Assembly: GCA_024138025.1 (NCBI GenBank)
Contig: JAMXBD010000094.1
Location: 496,001 to 560,000, forward strand
Length of the DNA stretch: 64,000 bases
Reading direction: 5' to 3'
DNA from: Combretum micranthum
Taxonomy: Eukaryota > Streptophyta > Magnoliopsida > Myrtales > Combretaceae
The notes under the pieces were generated by a model that was given only the letters and a program-made list of their open reading frames with translations, searched no databases and was not told the DNA's origin. This document shows positions 50,347-60,959 of the stretch, piece by piece (within the stretch, counting starts at the first letter, position 1; each line of letters starts with the position of its first letter). The position numbers and the translations under genes are program-made.

Positions 50347-53300
50347 TTACATGTGAAACTTCTTTACATATTGAAAATTTATAGGAGCCGTAATAGCATC
50401 AGTCTTTGGATTGAGGAGCTTGCAATACCCGCTATCATGGACTTCATGTATAATGAAGGGACCTTCCCATTTTGGCGTGAACTTTGGCGCAGGTATACTT
50501 CGGCGCACATGCTCGGCTGCACGAAGTACAACATCACCCACTTGAAATGACCTTTTCTTCACCAACCGATCGTAGGCCATACCAAGCTTGTGTTGGTAGT
50601 TGATCAAGTTGTTTTTGGCCATATCTCGTCTTTCATCTAAGGCTTCCAAGTCTATTATGCGTAAAGCATCTGGCTCAAGCTCAGCATTGATCGCTAATCG
50701 TGCTGAAGGGATCAGAACCTCTATAGGCACGACTGCTTCGGCACCATATACTAACGAAAAAGGTGTTGCTTGTGTTGGTCGCCGCTTTGAAGTCCTGTAA
50801 GCCCAAAGTGCTAGGGATAGTTTATCGTGCCATTCTTTATGGTTATCGTGTACCATACGACTCAGAACCTTTAAAAGAGTCTTGTTCGTAGCTTCCGCTT
50901 GGCCGTTGCCCTTAGGGTAATAAGGGGTTGACTTTACATGATCAATACCATATGATTCCAACAGTTGTCGAACATGTGAATTGATGAAAGGAGTGCCATT
51001 ATCTGAAAGGATACGCTTTGGAATCCCGAATCGGCATATAATGTTCTCCTTGATGAAGCTTGCAACTATTGGTCCTGTCGCCTTCTTTAAAGGAATGGCT
51101 TCTACCCATTTAGTAAAACATTCAGTTCCAACTAGGATCCAAATACAACCTCTAGATGGCGGGTGAATAGGACCGATTAGATCAAACGCCCAAGTGTGGA
51201 AAGGCCATGGTGTTGTTAAGCTGTGAAGTGCAACTGCAGGAGCATGAATCACATCTCCATGTTCTTGGCAAGGAACGCACCGCTTAACAAAATTGGAACT
51301 ATCTGATTCCATGGTTGGCCAATAGTACCCCATGTCTAGTAGCTGATAATACAACTTCCTTGCGCCTTGGTGCTCACCGCATTCTCCAGCATGTACCTCG
51401 GTTAATATCTCTTCTGTTTCAGGAGATGTAATGCATCTGAGAGGCTTTCCCATGAATGAGACTCTATACAACTCATCCTCATGCATTAGGTACTTGCGTG
51501 CCTTCCTTTTTACTAATCTGGCATCCGTACTATTAGTTGGTAACACGTTATTCTTCAAATAGTCAATGTACGGACGACGCCAATCTCCAGCACTTGCGAC
51601 AAAATTACATTCTTTTGCATCTGGTAACTCAGAGCACTTAGGACAATGCATTTGCATCTGAGATGCATCCTTAGCCATTGAGGGCCAATAATACCCTGCA
51701 CGTTGAATGCGACGATACAAAGGGGGTCCTTCTTCCCCACACCAGATTTTATGATACTTGTCTAATTTTAACCGAGCCTGTTTCGCGCAAATGCATCGCG
51801 ATAGAACGCCCTCCGGTCCTTTAAAGTACAAAGCGCCATTGATACGAATAAAATTCTTCAAGGTTACGATGGAGGCCGCATTGGGTTGCGCTAATTGATT
51901 CTTGATACCAACACGCCAATCATCTCCTGTTTCATCATCTTCCTCCAACAATTGCAAGGTTGTGCAAGGAATAGTTTTCTTGATAACTTTGACATCTAGG
52001 CTTTCATCTGAAGCATGCATTGGAATCTTAGATGCCAATGTTGCCAATGCATCTGCGTAACGGTTCGTAGATCGTTTGGTATGTTCATACCTTACGACTT
52101 CAAACTTCCCAATTAGAGCCTGCACTGCAGCCCTATAAGGCGCAAGTGATGGCTCCTTGAGGGCATATTCACCATTGGTCTGCTTAATGATCAAATTCGA
52201 ATCGCCACGAATACACAAGTGGTTTGCTCCAGCTTCCAAGGCAAAGACGATCCCGAGTAACAATGCCTCATACTCGGCTTCGTTATTAGTGCAATGAAAG
52301 TCAAGTTTGAATGCCAAAGGTATTTCTTGGCCATTAGGTGATGTTAATACAACTCCTGCTCCCCACCCTTGACTTCCTGATGAGCCATCAAATTGAAGTG
52401 ACCATTCTCCTTCTGTTTCGATCATGAGTGAGTCCTCGTGAAATTCTGCTGGTATAGTATCTGTGATCACATCTTCACTTTCGTTCGGAAAATGAGCCAA
52501 GAGATCAGCTAAGGCCTGTGACTTAACAGCTTTAGGAGTCTGTATTGTAATGTCGAACTCTCCAAGAAGCAACAACCATTTTGCAATACGCCCAGACAAT
52601 GCTGGTCGTGACAATAAATACTTGATAGGATCTGACCGTGTGACAAGGTTAACCTTATGTGCCAGAAAGTAGTGACGTAATTTTTGAGTTGCAAACACCA
52701 GCGCGAGACAATGCTTCTCGCAAGCTGGGTATTTGACCTCACTTCCTTGAAGTGAGCGACTCAAATAATAGACCGGGCGTTCTTGGCCGTCTATTTCTTG
52801 TGCAAGTAAAGCTCCGATTGATCTGCTGGTAGAAGTGAGATATAATATCATCGGTACTTGCTTCACAGGCATAGTCATGGTATGAGAAGAAGTGAGAATT
52901 CCCTTAATTCTTTGAATCGCATCTTCATGGACTTGTTTCCATTCAAATGCAATTCCTTTCTTCATAAGTTGATGTAAGGGATGCGAAATCTCTGCAAGTG
53001 CAGGCATGAATCTCCTAATATATGAAACTTTCCCCATGAAAGTTTTCAACTCTTTCAAAGTAGTTGGCGAGGGCATAGACAATATAGCTTGTATTTTTGC
53101 AGGATCAACATCAATTCCCTTCCTATGGACCACGAATCCAAGGAATTTTCCCGAAGCAACTCCAAAGACACATTTCAAAGGATTCATGCGAAGCTTATAC
53201 AATCGACATCGTTCAAAAACCTTCCGAAGATGGACCAAGTGGTCCGGTGCATGTTTTGATTTCACGACTATGTCGTCCACGTAATCCTCCATGAAATCAT

Positions 53301-54054
53301 GCATCATATCGTGAAAAATGGCTGTCATTGCCCTTTGATAAGTAGCACCAGCATTCTTGAGTCCAAAGGGCATGACAGTATAATAGAAATTCCCAACAGG
53401 CGTTCGAAAGGCAGTACGCTCAGCGTCTCCAATCGCCATCTTGATTTGATTATACCCGCTGAAACCATCCATGAATGAAAATAATTCATGTCCTGCCGTG
53501 ACATCCACTAAGGTGTCTATATTTGGCAAAGGGAAATCATCTTTAGGACAAGCCTTGTTCAAATCACGAAAATCCACGCAAACCCTTATTTGACCATTCT
53601 TTTTTCTAACAGGTACGACATTTGCGAGCCAAGTAGGGTGCTCGATTGGTTTGATAAAGCCTGCATGAAGCAACTTCTCAATTTCATGTTTGATTTGAAC
53701 CTCAACCTCAGGACGGAAAACTCGTTGTCCTTGCTTAATAGGAGTAGTGCCCGGGGCGATATTTAGTCTGTGCACTACAAGACTAGGATCTAAACCTGGC
53801 ATCTCATCATATGCCCAAGCAAACACGTCCCTATATTCTCTCAACAAATCAATGAGAGGACTTTTAACATCTTGCAACAAACCTTTGCTGACAAAAATTG
53901 GCCGCGGCGACTCTCCTGGTCGCGCTAGATCCAATTCCTCAATTTCTTCATTCTGTGGCTTTATTTGATCTTGCATTTGTTGAGGGGCGGGTTGAATTTC
54001 TTGAATCGGTACAGGGTCTGAAGAAGAACAAACTTCCTTAGACCCTGGAAACCG
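50347..54054 (-). CDS. Pol polyprotein (RT, RNase H, archaeal-type RNase H, integrase)
   Basis: The frame is open from the codon after the Gag UGA (54054) to the stop at 50347. The first ATG is 26 codons in (53976), giving 1,209 residues from there. Reverse transcriptase shows FMDGFSGYNQIKMA and the catalytic YVDD. RNase H1 follows (PVYYLSRSLQGSEVKYP), then a second archaeal-type RNase H (LQFDGSSGSQGWGAG, NNEAEYEALL), the Tat hallmark. Next come two zinc-finger-like H2C2 regions and an integrase core with all acidic residues visible (AFDLIGPI, LSDNGTPF, NGQAEATNK). All catalytic residues that could be checked are present. It has no good start of its own and shares the Gag frame, so expression probably depends on UGA readthrough. 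Confidence 0.93.
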   Translation of the reverse strand, partial: RFPGSKEVCSSSDPVPIQEIQPAPQQMQDQIKPQNEEIEELDLARPGESPRPIFVSKGLLQDVKSPLIDLLREYRDVFAWAYDEMPGLDPSLVVHRLNIAPGTTPIKQGQRVFRPEVEVQIKHEIEKLLHAGFIKPIEHPTWLANVVPVRKKNGQIRVCVDFRDLNKACPKDDFPLPNIDTLVDVTAGHELFSFMDGFSGYNQIKMAIGDAERTAFRTPVGNFYYTVMPFGLKNAGATYQRAMTAIFHDMMHDFMEDYVDDIVVKSKHAPDHLVHLRKVFERCRLYKLRMNPLKCVFGVASGKFLGFVVHRKGIDVDPAKIQAILSMPSPTTLKELKTFMGKVSYIRRFMPALAEISHPLHQLMKKGIAFEWKQVHEDAIQRIKGILTSSHTMTMPVKQVPMILYLTSTSRSIGALLAQEIDGQERPVYYLSRSLQGSEVKYPACEKHCLALVFATQKLRHYFLAHKVNLVTRSDPIKYLLSRPALSGRIAKWLLLLGEFDITIQTPKAVKSQALADLLAHFPNESEDVITDTIPAEFHEDSLMIETEGEWSLQFDGSSGSQGWGAGVVLTSPNGQEIPLAFKLDFHCTNNEAEYEALLLGIVFALEAGANHLCIRGDSNLIIKQTNGEYALKEPSLAPYRAAVQALIGKFEVVRYEHTKRSTNRYADALATLASKIPMHASDESLDVKVIKKTIPCTTLQLLEEDDETGDDWRVGIKNQLAQPNAASIVTLKNFIRINGALYFKGPEGVLSRCICAKQARLKLDKYHKIWCGEEGPPLYRRIQRAGYYWPSMAKDASQMQMHCPKCSELPDAKECNFVASAGDWRRPYIDYLKNNVLPTNSTDARLVKRKARKYLMHEDELYRVSFMGKPLRCITSPETEEILTEVHAGECGEHQGARKLYYQLLDMGYYWPTMESDSSNFVKRCVPCQEHGDVIHAPAVALHSLTTPWPFHTWAFDLIGPIHPPSRGCIWILVGTECFTKWVEAIPLKKATGPIVASFIKENIICRFGIPKRILSDNGTPFINSHVRQLLESYGIDHVKSTPYYPKGNGQAEATNKTLLKVLSRMVHDNHKEWHDKLSLALWAYRTSKRRPTQATPFSLVYGAEAVVPIEVLIPSARLAINAELEPDALRIIDLEALDERRDMAKNNLINYQHKLGMAYDRLVKKRSFQVGDVVLRAAEHVRRSIPAPKFTPKWEGPFIIHEVHDSGYCKLLNPKTDAITAPINFQYVKKFHM

Positions 54055-54057
54055 TCA
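54007..54057 (-). promoter_or_regulatory. Candidate stop-codon readthrough signal at gag-pol junction
   Basis: The Gag stop TGA (54057-54055) is followed at once by CGG. Seven nt after the stop begins a hairpin: CAGGGTCT (54047-54040) pairs perfectly with AGACCCTG (54019-54012). Above a single A-C mismatch, AGGAAG (54038-54033) pairs with CTTCTT (54026-54021) with one G-U, leaving the 6-nt loop TTTGTT. CGGT (54054-54051) could also pair with ACCG (54010-54007). UGA-CGG plus a stem-loop about 8 nt downstream is the published type II readthrough layout of several plant RNA viruses. Pol continues in the same frame for over 1,200 codons. Confidence 0.7.
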
Positions 54058-56676
54058 TAAGAGATATACTCTTCGCCCATCCTCTCTAACATAACTTTCA
54101 ACAGCGTCAGCTTGCTTGTTCTTCTTTTTACCTCCTCGACAACCACGCATTTTTCTCTTCTTTTGTTGACCCTCTTGAATTTCTTCCCAAGTGGGTAATG
54201 GTACACCTGAAGCTCTAGCAATAGCTGTCTCACCTTCATCCGAGTACTCATTGAAGAAGGTAGATTCAATGAAATTTGCCTCATCGTGCTCGAAGGGATT
54301 CTTTGTAGCAGGAATAAATACATCCTTCCCTTTCCAATGTCCTTTGATACATTGATGCATCGTTGATGGCACTAAATTGTGATCGTGCAGCCATTTCCTA
54401 CCTATCAAGAGGTGGTAGGACACAGGCGCATCAATCACGTGAAAAGTAACACTACCACGGATAGGCCCAATCTTAAGATCAACATTAACTCTTCCAATGG
54501 TCTTTGTTGTAGTATGACTAAAGCCATTAACTGAAATGGGTTGCCTCACCAAACGACGATAGTCAATACCGGCAGCTTCAAATGTAGTCTTAGGCATGAT
54601 GTTGAGAGAAGAACCAGCGTCAATGAATGTCCTCTTAACTGGATAGCCATTAAGTGTGCCCTCCACATATAATGGTCGATTGTGATTTGGACCGTCTACA
54701 CACATATCTGCATCAGTGAACAAGATTGCATTTTCATGCGCTCGAGCCATTCTTTTGACTGGCTGCGCTGCACTACACTCGGCATATTGTCCCTCGGAAA
54801 TTTGCGCGAGCATAGTTGCTGCTGCAAGCCTTGCCTTCTCATCAAAGCCAAGTAGATCAAAGAAATTTCTAAAATTTGAAGTCTTCAAAAGCGCCGCAGC
54901 AATGGGTGCACAATCATTTTCCTCAATTACATGTTGTTTTCCTTTTGTGTTACTTGCCTCAGTAAGTGGTGTATCACTGGCCTCGACCATGGCAGGATCA
55001 TGAATAACGACGTTGACAGCACCACGCTGATTGTTATGGGTTGGAAGTGGATTGTTCCTAACATCATTATTTTCAATAACAAGCTCTCCACTCTGCACTC
55101 TTTCGTTGAAAATTCTCTTCAAAGTAAAACAATCCCTAGTAGGATGGCCTACAATCCTGTGGAACCTACAAAACTTGGGATCATTCCTCTCCTCTTGAGT
55201 TGGTAAACGCTCTACCCTCGGGAGCTTAAGATTTCCATCTCTCAACCATTGATCGAGCATAGCATGCACTTTTCCCATCGAACAAGGATATGTTGGCACT
55301 TCCTTTGTTCTCTCACGTCCAGACTTTTCAACTCTTCGTTTCTTCTCATCTTTGGGATCCTCACTTTGAGTTGCATTCACAGACGGTCCTCTTTTGTTAA
55401 AATTCACGCTTCCTCCTCTCTGTCGCATGACAGAATTATTAGTCCTTCGCGCATTCTCAACCAAAGTGGAGAATGAGGCTAAAGAGAGATTTTCCAGGTG
55501 TACCGCATATTCGGTGAACATGCCTTGGATGCAAATTTTCACCAGCTCTCTTTCGTCACATATGTCTTGGATGTCTAGTGAACGTTCCCTGAAACGCTCA
55601 ATATAATCCATCAAGTCTTCCTTGGGCTTCTGGCGAATCCGTCCCATATCAGTCAAGGTCACTCGTTCCTGTGTGGAGAAGAACTTCTCTAGGAACATCT
55701 TGCACATAGTTGCCCATGAATCTACTGATCCAGGAGGAAGGTTAACGTACCATGTGTACGCTTTCTCTGTAAGGGACTTAGAAAATTCTTTCAACTTGAG
55801 ATCATCATCAAATCCGTAAACCTCTAGCGTTTCAATGAACTTCAACAAATGTTCCTTGGCACTTCCTTTCTTACCATTAAATAGCATGAATTTGGGACTC
55901 ACATAGTCTTGAGGGTATGGCTTAGCAGCAATACGTTGATTGTATGGGAGTTTGAGATCCAATACTCCCACATCAGACTTAGCTTGTATTTCCCTCAAGT
56001 ACATGTCTAGATCTTCCTTTGTGACGAAAGTAACTTTAGGAGTTGAAGTAGTAACTTCAACTGGTGTAGCAGGAGTGACAGTCTGGAGTGGAGTTGTATT
56101 TGGTTGAGCAGCAGGTCCACCAATGACAATCTGTGGCGTAGTCTGTGAGGATGAAGATCCTCCGGGTTGAACATGTACTGTAGGCTGGGAAGTTGAGGGT
56201 CCTCCTAGCTGAATTCCAGTGTTCACTACCTGAGGTACAGGCAATTGCGTAACTATAGGCTCCAACGGAGGGGCTTGCTCCCTACTTCCAATAGTGTCAT
56301 GTTCAGGAGTAGGAAGAGGATCAACAGGTCGAGCAACTTGAGGTGCCTGAGAAGCGCGTTGTTGCGCAACAACAACAGGGTTCGACGAAGTCGCACCTTG
56401 TTGCGTAGCAGCAATAGCAGCTATTCCAGGCAGGTACTGAGCAAATATTGTCATGAATTGTTGGAATTGTTTTGCAGACTCTTGCATTGATTGATTGACT
56501 TGTTTGGTATTTTCTTGCACAGCACGCAAGATCGTAGCATTGTCTATTTGAGCACCAGCAGGTTGGTTCACATCCTCAAGTGCTGGCATGTCATGTTCAG
56601 TAGCCTCGGGATCAACATTAAGTTCTTGAGTTGTACCCTCAGTGGGATCGGTAGGTCTCTTCCTTGGAGGTGCCAT
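54055..56676 (-). CDS. Gag-protease polyprotein
   Basis: 873 codons starting MAPPRKRPTDP. The open frame extends further upstream into the primer site, but this ATG is the first after it. Order: a Gln/Pro-rich N-terminal region with a coiled-coil-like stretch, a retrotransposon gag capsid domain (KPYPQDYVSPKFMLF, KEHLLKFIETLEVYGFDD, YTWYVNLPPGSVDSWATM), a CHHC-type motif (FCRFHRIVGHPTRDCFTLKR), and a retropepsin domain with FIDAGSSLNIMPK. The active site reads D-A-G instead of the usual D-[ST]-G. The C-terminal tail is Lys/Arg-rich and ends at the TGA of the readthrough candidate. No stops or frameshifts are visible. Confidence 0.92.
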   Translation of the reverse strand: MAPPRKRPTDPTEGTTQELNVDPEATEHDMPALEDVNQPAGAQIDNATILRAVQENTKQVNQSMQESAKQFQQFMTIFAQYLPGIAAIAATQQGATSSNPVVVAQQRASQAPQVARPVDPLPTPEHDTIGSREQAPPLEPIVTQLPVPQVVNTGIQLGGPSTSQPTVHVQPGGSSSSQTTPQIVIGGPAAQPNTTPLQTVTPATPVEVTTSTPKVTFVTKEDLDMYLREIQAKSDVGVLDLKLPYNQRIAAKPYPQDYVSPKFMLFNGKKGSAKEHLLKFIETLEVYGFDDDLKLKEFSKSLTEKAYTWYVNLPPGSVDSWATMCKMFLEKFFSTQERVTLTDMGRIRQKPKEDLMDYIERFRERSLDIQDICDERELVKICIQGMFTEYAVHLENLSLASFSTLVENARRTNNSVMRQRGGSVNFNKRGPSVNATQSEDPKDEKKRRVEKSGRERTKEVPTYPCSMGKVHAMLDQWLRDGNLKLPRVERLPTQEERNDPKFCRFHRIVGHPTRDCFTLKRIFNERVQSGELVIENNDVRNNPLPTHNNQRGAVNVVIHDPAMVEASDTPLTEASNTKGKQHVIEENDCAPIAAALLKTSNFRNFFDLLGFDEKARLAAATMLAQISEGQYAECSAAQPVKRMARAHENAILFTDADMCVDGPNHNRPLYVEGTLNGYPVKRTFIDAGSSLNIMPKTTFEAAGIDYRRLVRQPISVNGFSHTTTKTIGRVNVDLKIGPIRGSVTFHVIDAPVSYHLLIGRKWLHDHNLVPSTMHQCIKGHWKGKDVFIPATKNPFEHDEANFIESTFFNEYSDEGETAIARASGVPLPTWEEIQEGQQKKRKMRGCRGGKKKNKQADAVESYVREDGRRVYLL

Positions 56677-56697
56677 CACACAAGTGTTGATTTCCCT

Positions 56698-56716
56698 GTC
56701 CCCAGTGGAGTCGCCA
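56698..56716 (-). other. Primer binding site, tRNA-Arg type
   Basis: On the minus strand TGGCGACTCCACTGGGGAC, four bases after the 5' LTR. It is complementary to a tRNA 3' end ...GTGGAGTCGCCA, which fits plant tRNA-Arg. The tRNA identity is from memory. Confidence 0.75.
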
Positions 56717-56720
56717 AAAA

Positions 56721-57369
56721 TGTGTGGGTATGAATCCGGATGCAACGATCACGTGCGTGTCGCGTGACTATCGCGCTACGCGTGACCTAGGGAAACAACA
56801 CGTGATAGGATGATCAAGAGAGAATCGTGTAGGGAGGAGGAGTAGGCAATCTCAATAGGCTCTAACACACGTGTGACAGGTAAGGGAGCTAAATAGCATC
56901 AACCTCACTGAGTACTATGTTCGTGTATGTTCTTGAGTAAATTAAGTGTTTGATTCACCAAGACGGAAATCCGGCAGCACGACGGCGTTTGTCCAAGATT
57001 TCACCTCTCCAAATGAGGTAAGGACTAAGGTATTTATAGAGAATCCAGCTGTCGATGTCGTCCGTCGGATGCGACAGACGACCAACGGCTAGGATGAGTC
57101 CCTCTCATTATGGATATGGTATGGGCTCTCCTTATGGACCCAGGCCCATTGAGGCCTTCATAGTAATGTGTGTGAGCCAATTTGAGAAAGGTTGGAATTG
57201 GGCAGGCCAATTCCAACGGGCCCTACTCCAAGCCTTCCATGCCAAAACTCCCATGATCATCCCAATTGGATTGGGCCTAACTCTTTAAGCCCTGTCACAT
57301 TAGCCCAGAGAGTTAGATCCAAATAAGAATTAGGCTCAAGGCCTTTGTAAGCAGATCTGTACATCTACA
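56721..57369 (-). repeat. 5' LTR of the Tat-type element
   Basis: 649 bp, about 98% like 39830-40481 by eye. Contains the TATA box at 57038-57031 on the minus strand. Followed on the right by target duplication ATATT. Confidence 0.93.
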
Positions 57370-57374
57370 ATATT

Positions 57375-60300
57375 TATATTATATTTTTTTATTAGTTTAT
57401 AAGTAAAATGATTAATTTTTTATCGATATTTATTTCTTGATAAACATCTATTTGAATATAACAAAAATATGATGTCACAATAACCAGAATAAAATAAAAC
57501 AAATAGATTAATCAATACTAATTTTCTCCTATGGTATAAGTGAAAGGTTACCCAAATAAACCATCACGAATAATAAGTAAGCTTAAAACACAATACTTCT
57601 AATACGAACAACTATGTTAAACTTGCGACTGTCCTTCAACGCTCACAATTTTCTTAAATTTATCTCATGAAATTGTTAATTTGTCTTTAGGATTATATAT
57701 ACTTATTGAGCTTTTATCCCGCCCGCCGGCATGCTGTTGACCATCAACTACCAATTCCAAGGTATTAAGGACTCAAAAGTCACACTTAATCTTGAATCTT
57801 ATTTAACATATAAAATCAGATGGCTTCTCTCAAAAATTCCTTTCTAGAAAATTGACCATCAAATCATCATCATCATCGTCTTTGTAAAATAGAAATGAAA
57901 ATATTACCATTTTATTTCAGTCATCAGTTCAACAAAAATCAAAGTAATCCTGAGTTAAAATTGGTTTCTAATACTGTAATAAGTTAAAATATTTTATTAG
58001 AAGTTAACGTTTTCATGATTAAAATGGCCCATTTCATTGAACAATCTAAAGAATCGTCTATTATATTAAAAGGAGTAGGAGTAGTTTTTAATGTCATTAG
58101 CATTTTCAACTTTTTTTTATGTATATATATAAATACATATAAGTCCACTATTCGCTCATTTAACATTTTAAAATTCATCTAGGCATTACGTACTTACTGC
58201 TTATAATTTTTTCCGCAACCATTACTTTTACAGGAATCCAAACACACAAAAGACACTATATTTTTTTCAAGTAATCTTATATATTATTCATTCATCCAAT
58301 CATTTACCTTTTTTTTTTCATAAACTCATAATGCAAATAAAGCGTGCTATTACATGTATTATACGGAAAAAGAGGATGTATTGTTCAAAGATACGATAAA
58401 ATTCAAGGCCTAAATAATTCTCGTCCGATCATGTCGAAAACTCTTTAACGGGGTGCTGCCTGGCATAAGATAATGGGCCTGCACATGGAAAAAAGCCAGC
58501 ATTATTTCAACCCCCATTTAGGAGTACATAGAAAAGAACGTGGCCAATTGAAAAATATCTAGTCAAAATCAAAGATTAGAACATGTCACCCAAAAGCTAT
58601 GTGAAGTAAATACAAATTTTATTGGTTTCCCATTGTCGGGGAAAGAGTTCTCATCATTCATCTTATCGTATGATTATTCGCAAATCACAGCCTAATTATA
58701 CCTGGCAGCCTAGTTTGTGATGTCGGAAATCATTTATGTCCTCTTTGTTTTGTATAAAGCGTTATATTCACTTGAGAAAAATTGCAATTCAAAATAAATT
58801 AATATTGCATAAAAATGATAAATAGCAATTTACACATCAACATCTACTCATAAATTGTTGTTTAATTGTTCATTTTCAAATGTTATCATAAATGTCTCAT
58901 ATCTTAAAAATATCACCTAACAATTATCTTTCTTTATATAATAAAAATAAGGGATGTTATAGATATTTTATCTTTTATTCTAATAATTATTTTTATTTTT
59001 TTTATACCAAGTCAATATTATAATAATTATAACTTTATTACATTCAAATTCCATCCCTCTTTATTTCATGCAACAACGTGAACAAGCCGTACATTTTTAT
59101 TAATGGCCATAACCCAAGCCTGAACTTAGACCCATTCAAAATTTTCTAACTTTCTGAAAATATATCAATATATATTCTTCGATAAAAGGATAATTTAGTA
59201 AATCCTTGTGAAGGGAAGAAATTCTAGCCTCTAAAAGTCTAAAGGATTTTCACTATTAAAAATTGTTTGATGGAATGATTGGGGAGGGGTAATGTGATTC
59301 ACTTTTAGAAACGGTTAACAATTGTAACCCAATAAATCTAATCTAAATCGAGTTATTTTAATTGGATTCCCTGGCTATCTTTGTGAATGGATATAATGAT
59401 TGCAATTAGTTCTTGACATACCAGAGAATTGCGGTTGCTAAGTGTGAAATTCAACAAAGGGACATTCATGCACTGTTTACAGGAAATGGTAGCTAGTCAA
59501 AATCATCTCGTTTATAAATTCTCTTATCTCCACTTGACATGTGACATGAAGAATGGCATCTTTCATTATTTAATTTATCTTGAACTATTCCCCAGGTCAA
59601 GATTTGTTGCTTAACTATGCCAGCAAATTTACTCTATAAAGTTTTTGAAAAGAGTTATTATTGGTCATTTGAAGAAATTCCAAAACATGTGATTACTAAA
59701 CCTAGAAAATAATGTTATAATTACATGACAATAGTATGAAAAACCAAAGATCTTTGGTGGAAAGTGTAGATAATATACCAAGATTCTTGGTCTATATTTG
59801 TGGAATATTCAACTAATTTGAGTTAGTATATACCATCTTTATTATTATCATTATAATTACTATTACTATTACTTATGGTTAACTTTTGACATAACCTCAT
59901 AAATGAGTTAGTACCGTCGGGAATAATGATGGGAATTTATGAAGAGAATCTCAATGAAATTAACATATTTTAAAACTCTTTGATTGGGTAGTCAGTTATG
60001 AGGGGCATAAAAGTTAAGATCAACAATAGTGGATCGAGTCCTTGCTAGATAGAGGGCAAAGTTAATCACATTCATGTACGGGGTGCTCAAGTTTAAGGTG
60101 CACCTGGCACAACTTGACTAAGGAGGATGTCTCATAGATCTGCCATCGGTCGTTGTCTTATCTGAAAAAGTGTAAACTATCGCCAAGATCACGACTTTCG
60201 TTTATTATACACCTATAATGTAATCTTTAGCTACAGATAAACATTTCTTTAGCTACAGATAAACATTAGGGTTGAAATGAGCTGTGCCAAGTTGAGTTTT

Positions 60301-60959
60301 AAATTTTCAGGCTTAGACTCATTGATCAAATTAATAAATTTAAGCTGTGTTGGGCTTTTAATAAGTCTTACATATAATAAAGGTTCAAGCTCGAACTTAT
60401 TTAGGATTCATGAGCCTTAGATAAACTTGTTAGATTTGTTTAACTAAACAAGCTTAATCATATTTTATAATATTATATTAATATTTTAATACACGTAATT
60501 ATATATAATAAAATAATACTATAAATAAATGTTTCATGAACTCTTAACAAGATCATTCGCAAGTCTACTCACGAGTCTATCACCCCAATAGGCTTGCAAT
60601 CTCGAATAAAAGCTTGGGATCGGCTCTTTTAACTAAATGAACTTCATTTTGAATTTAAGCTTAGCTCGTTTATTAAATGAGTTTGAGTAGCTCTTCAAAT
60701 AGATTAGCTCGTTTACAGCACTAACAAACATGATGTTAAAAATTAGCTTGCAAGAAATGTGATGATGGATGGCTTGTAGCATAAAGAGGGAAATGGGAAA
60801 TTAAGATGGGATTCATCCTAAATGATAGGCATCATCAACTTTTCGTTCAAAATTAAAGTTATTCATAAATTTATTAGCCTGAAGAGAACAAATTATATTA
60901 GTTAATCATGTCTTGATTGGTTTTTATTTTTATTATAAGGGGGAAAAATAACACAAAAC
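57375..60959. other. Intergenic, nothing recognised
   Basis: AT-rich DNA with T/A runs. No frame over 65 codons has a recognisable domain, and no clear element termini were found. Confidence 0.6.

Larger units (their letters stand above)
39830..57369 (-). mobile_element. Tat-type Ty3/gypsy retrotransposon with extra cargo, 17.5 kb
   Basis: A complete element on the minus strand: 5' LTR 57369-56721, primer site 56716-56698, gag-protease 56676-54055, a UGA junction, pol 54054-50347, then a long 3' region and 3' LTR 40481-39830. The target duplication ATATT flanks it at 39825-39829 and 57370-57374. A second, archaeal-type RNase H between RNase H1 and integrase, together with the very long 3' region, places it in the Tat lineage. 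The 3' region carries an antisense plant-mobile-domain gene, a 192-bp tandem array and decayed fragments of three host genes. The two LTRs differ at about a dozen bases plus a few short gaps by eye, and gag and pol are open, so it is fairly young and possibly autonomous. Confidence 0.92.

Noticed and set aside
53961..54323. 120-codon minus-strand frame across the gag-pol border
   Set aside because: Out of phase with both Gag and Pol and without a domain. Pol is reached in the Gag frame past the UGA, so a frameshift through this frame is not needed.
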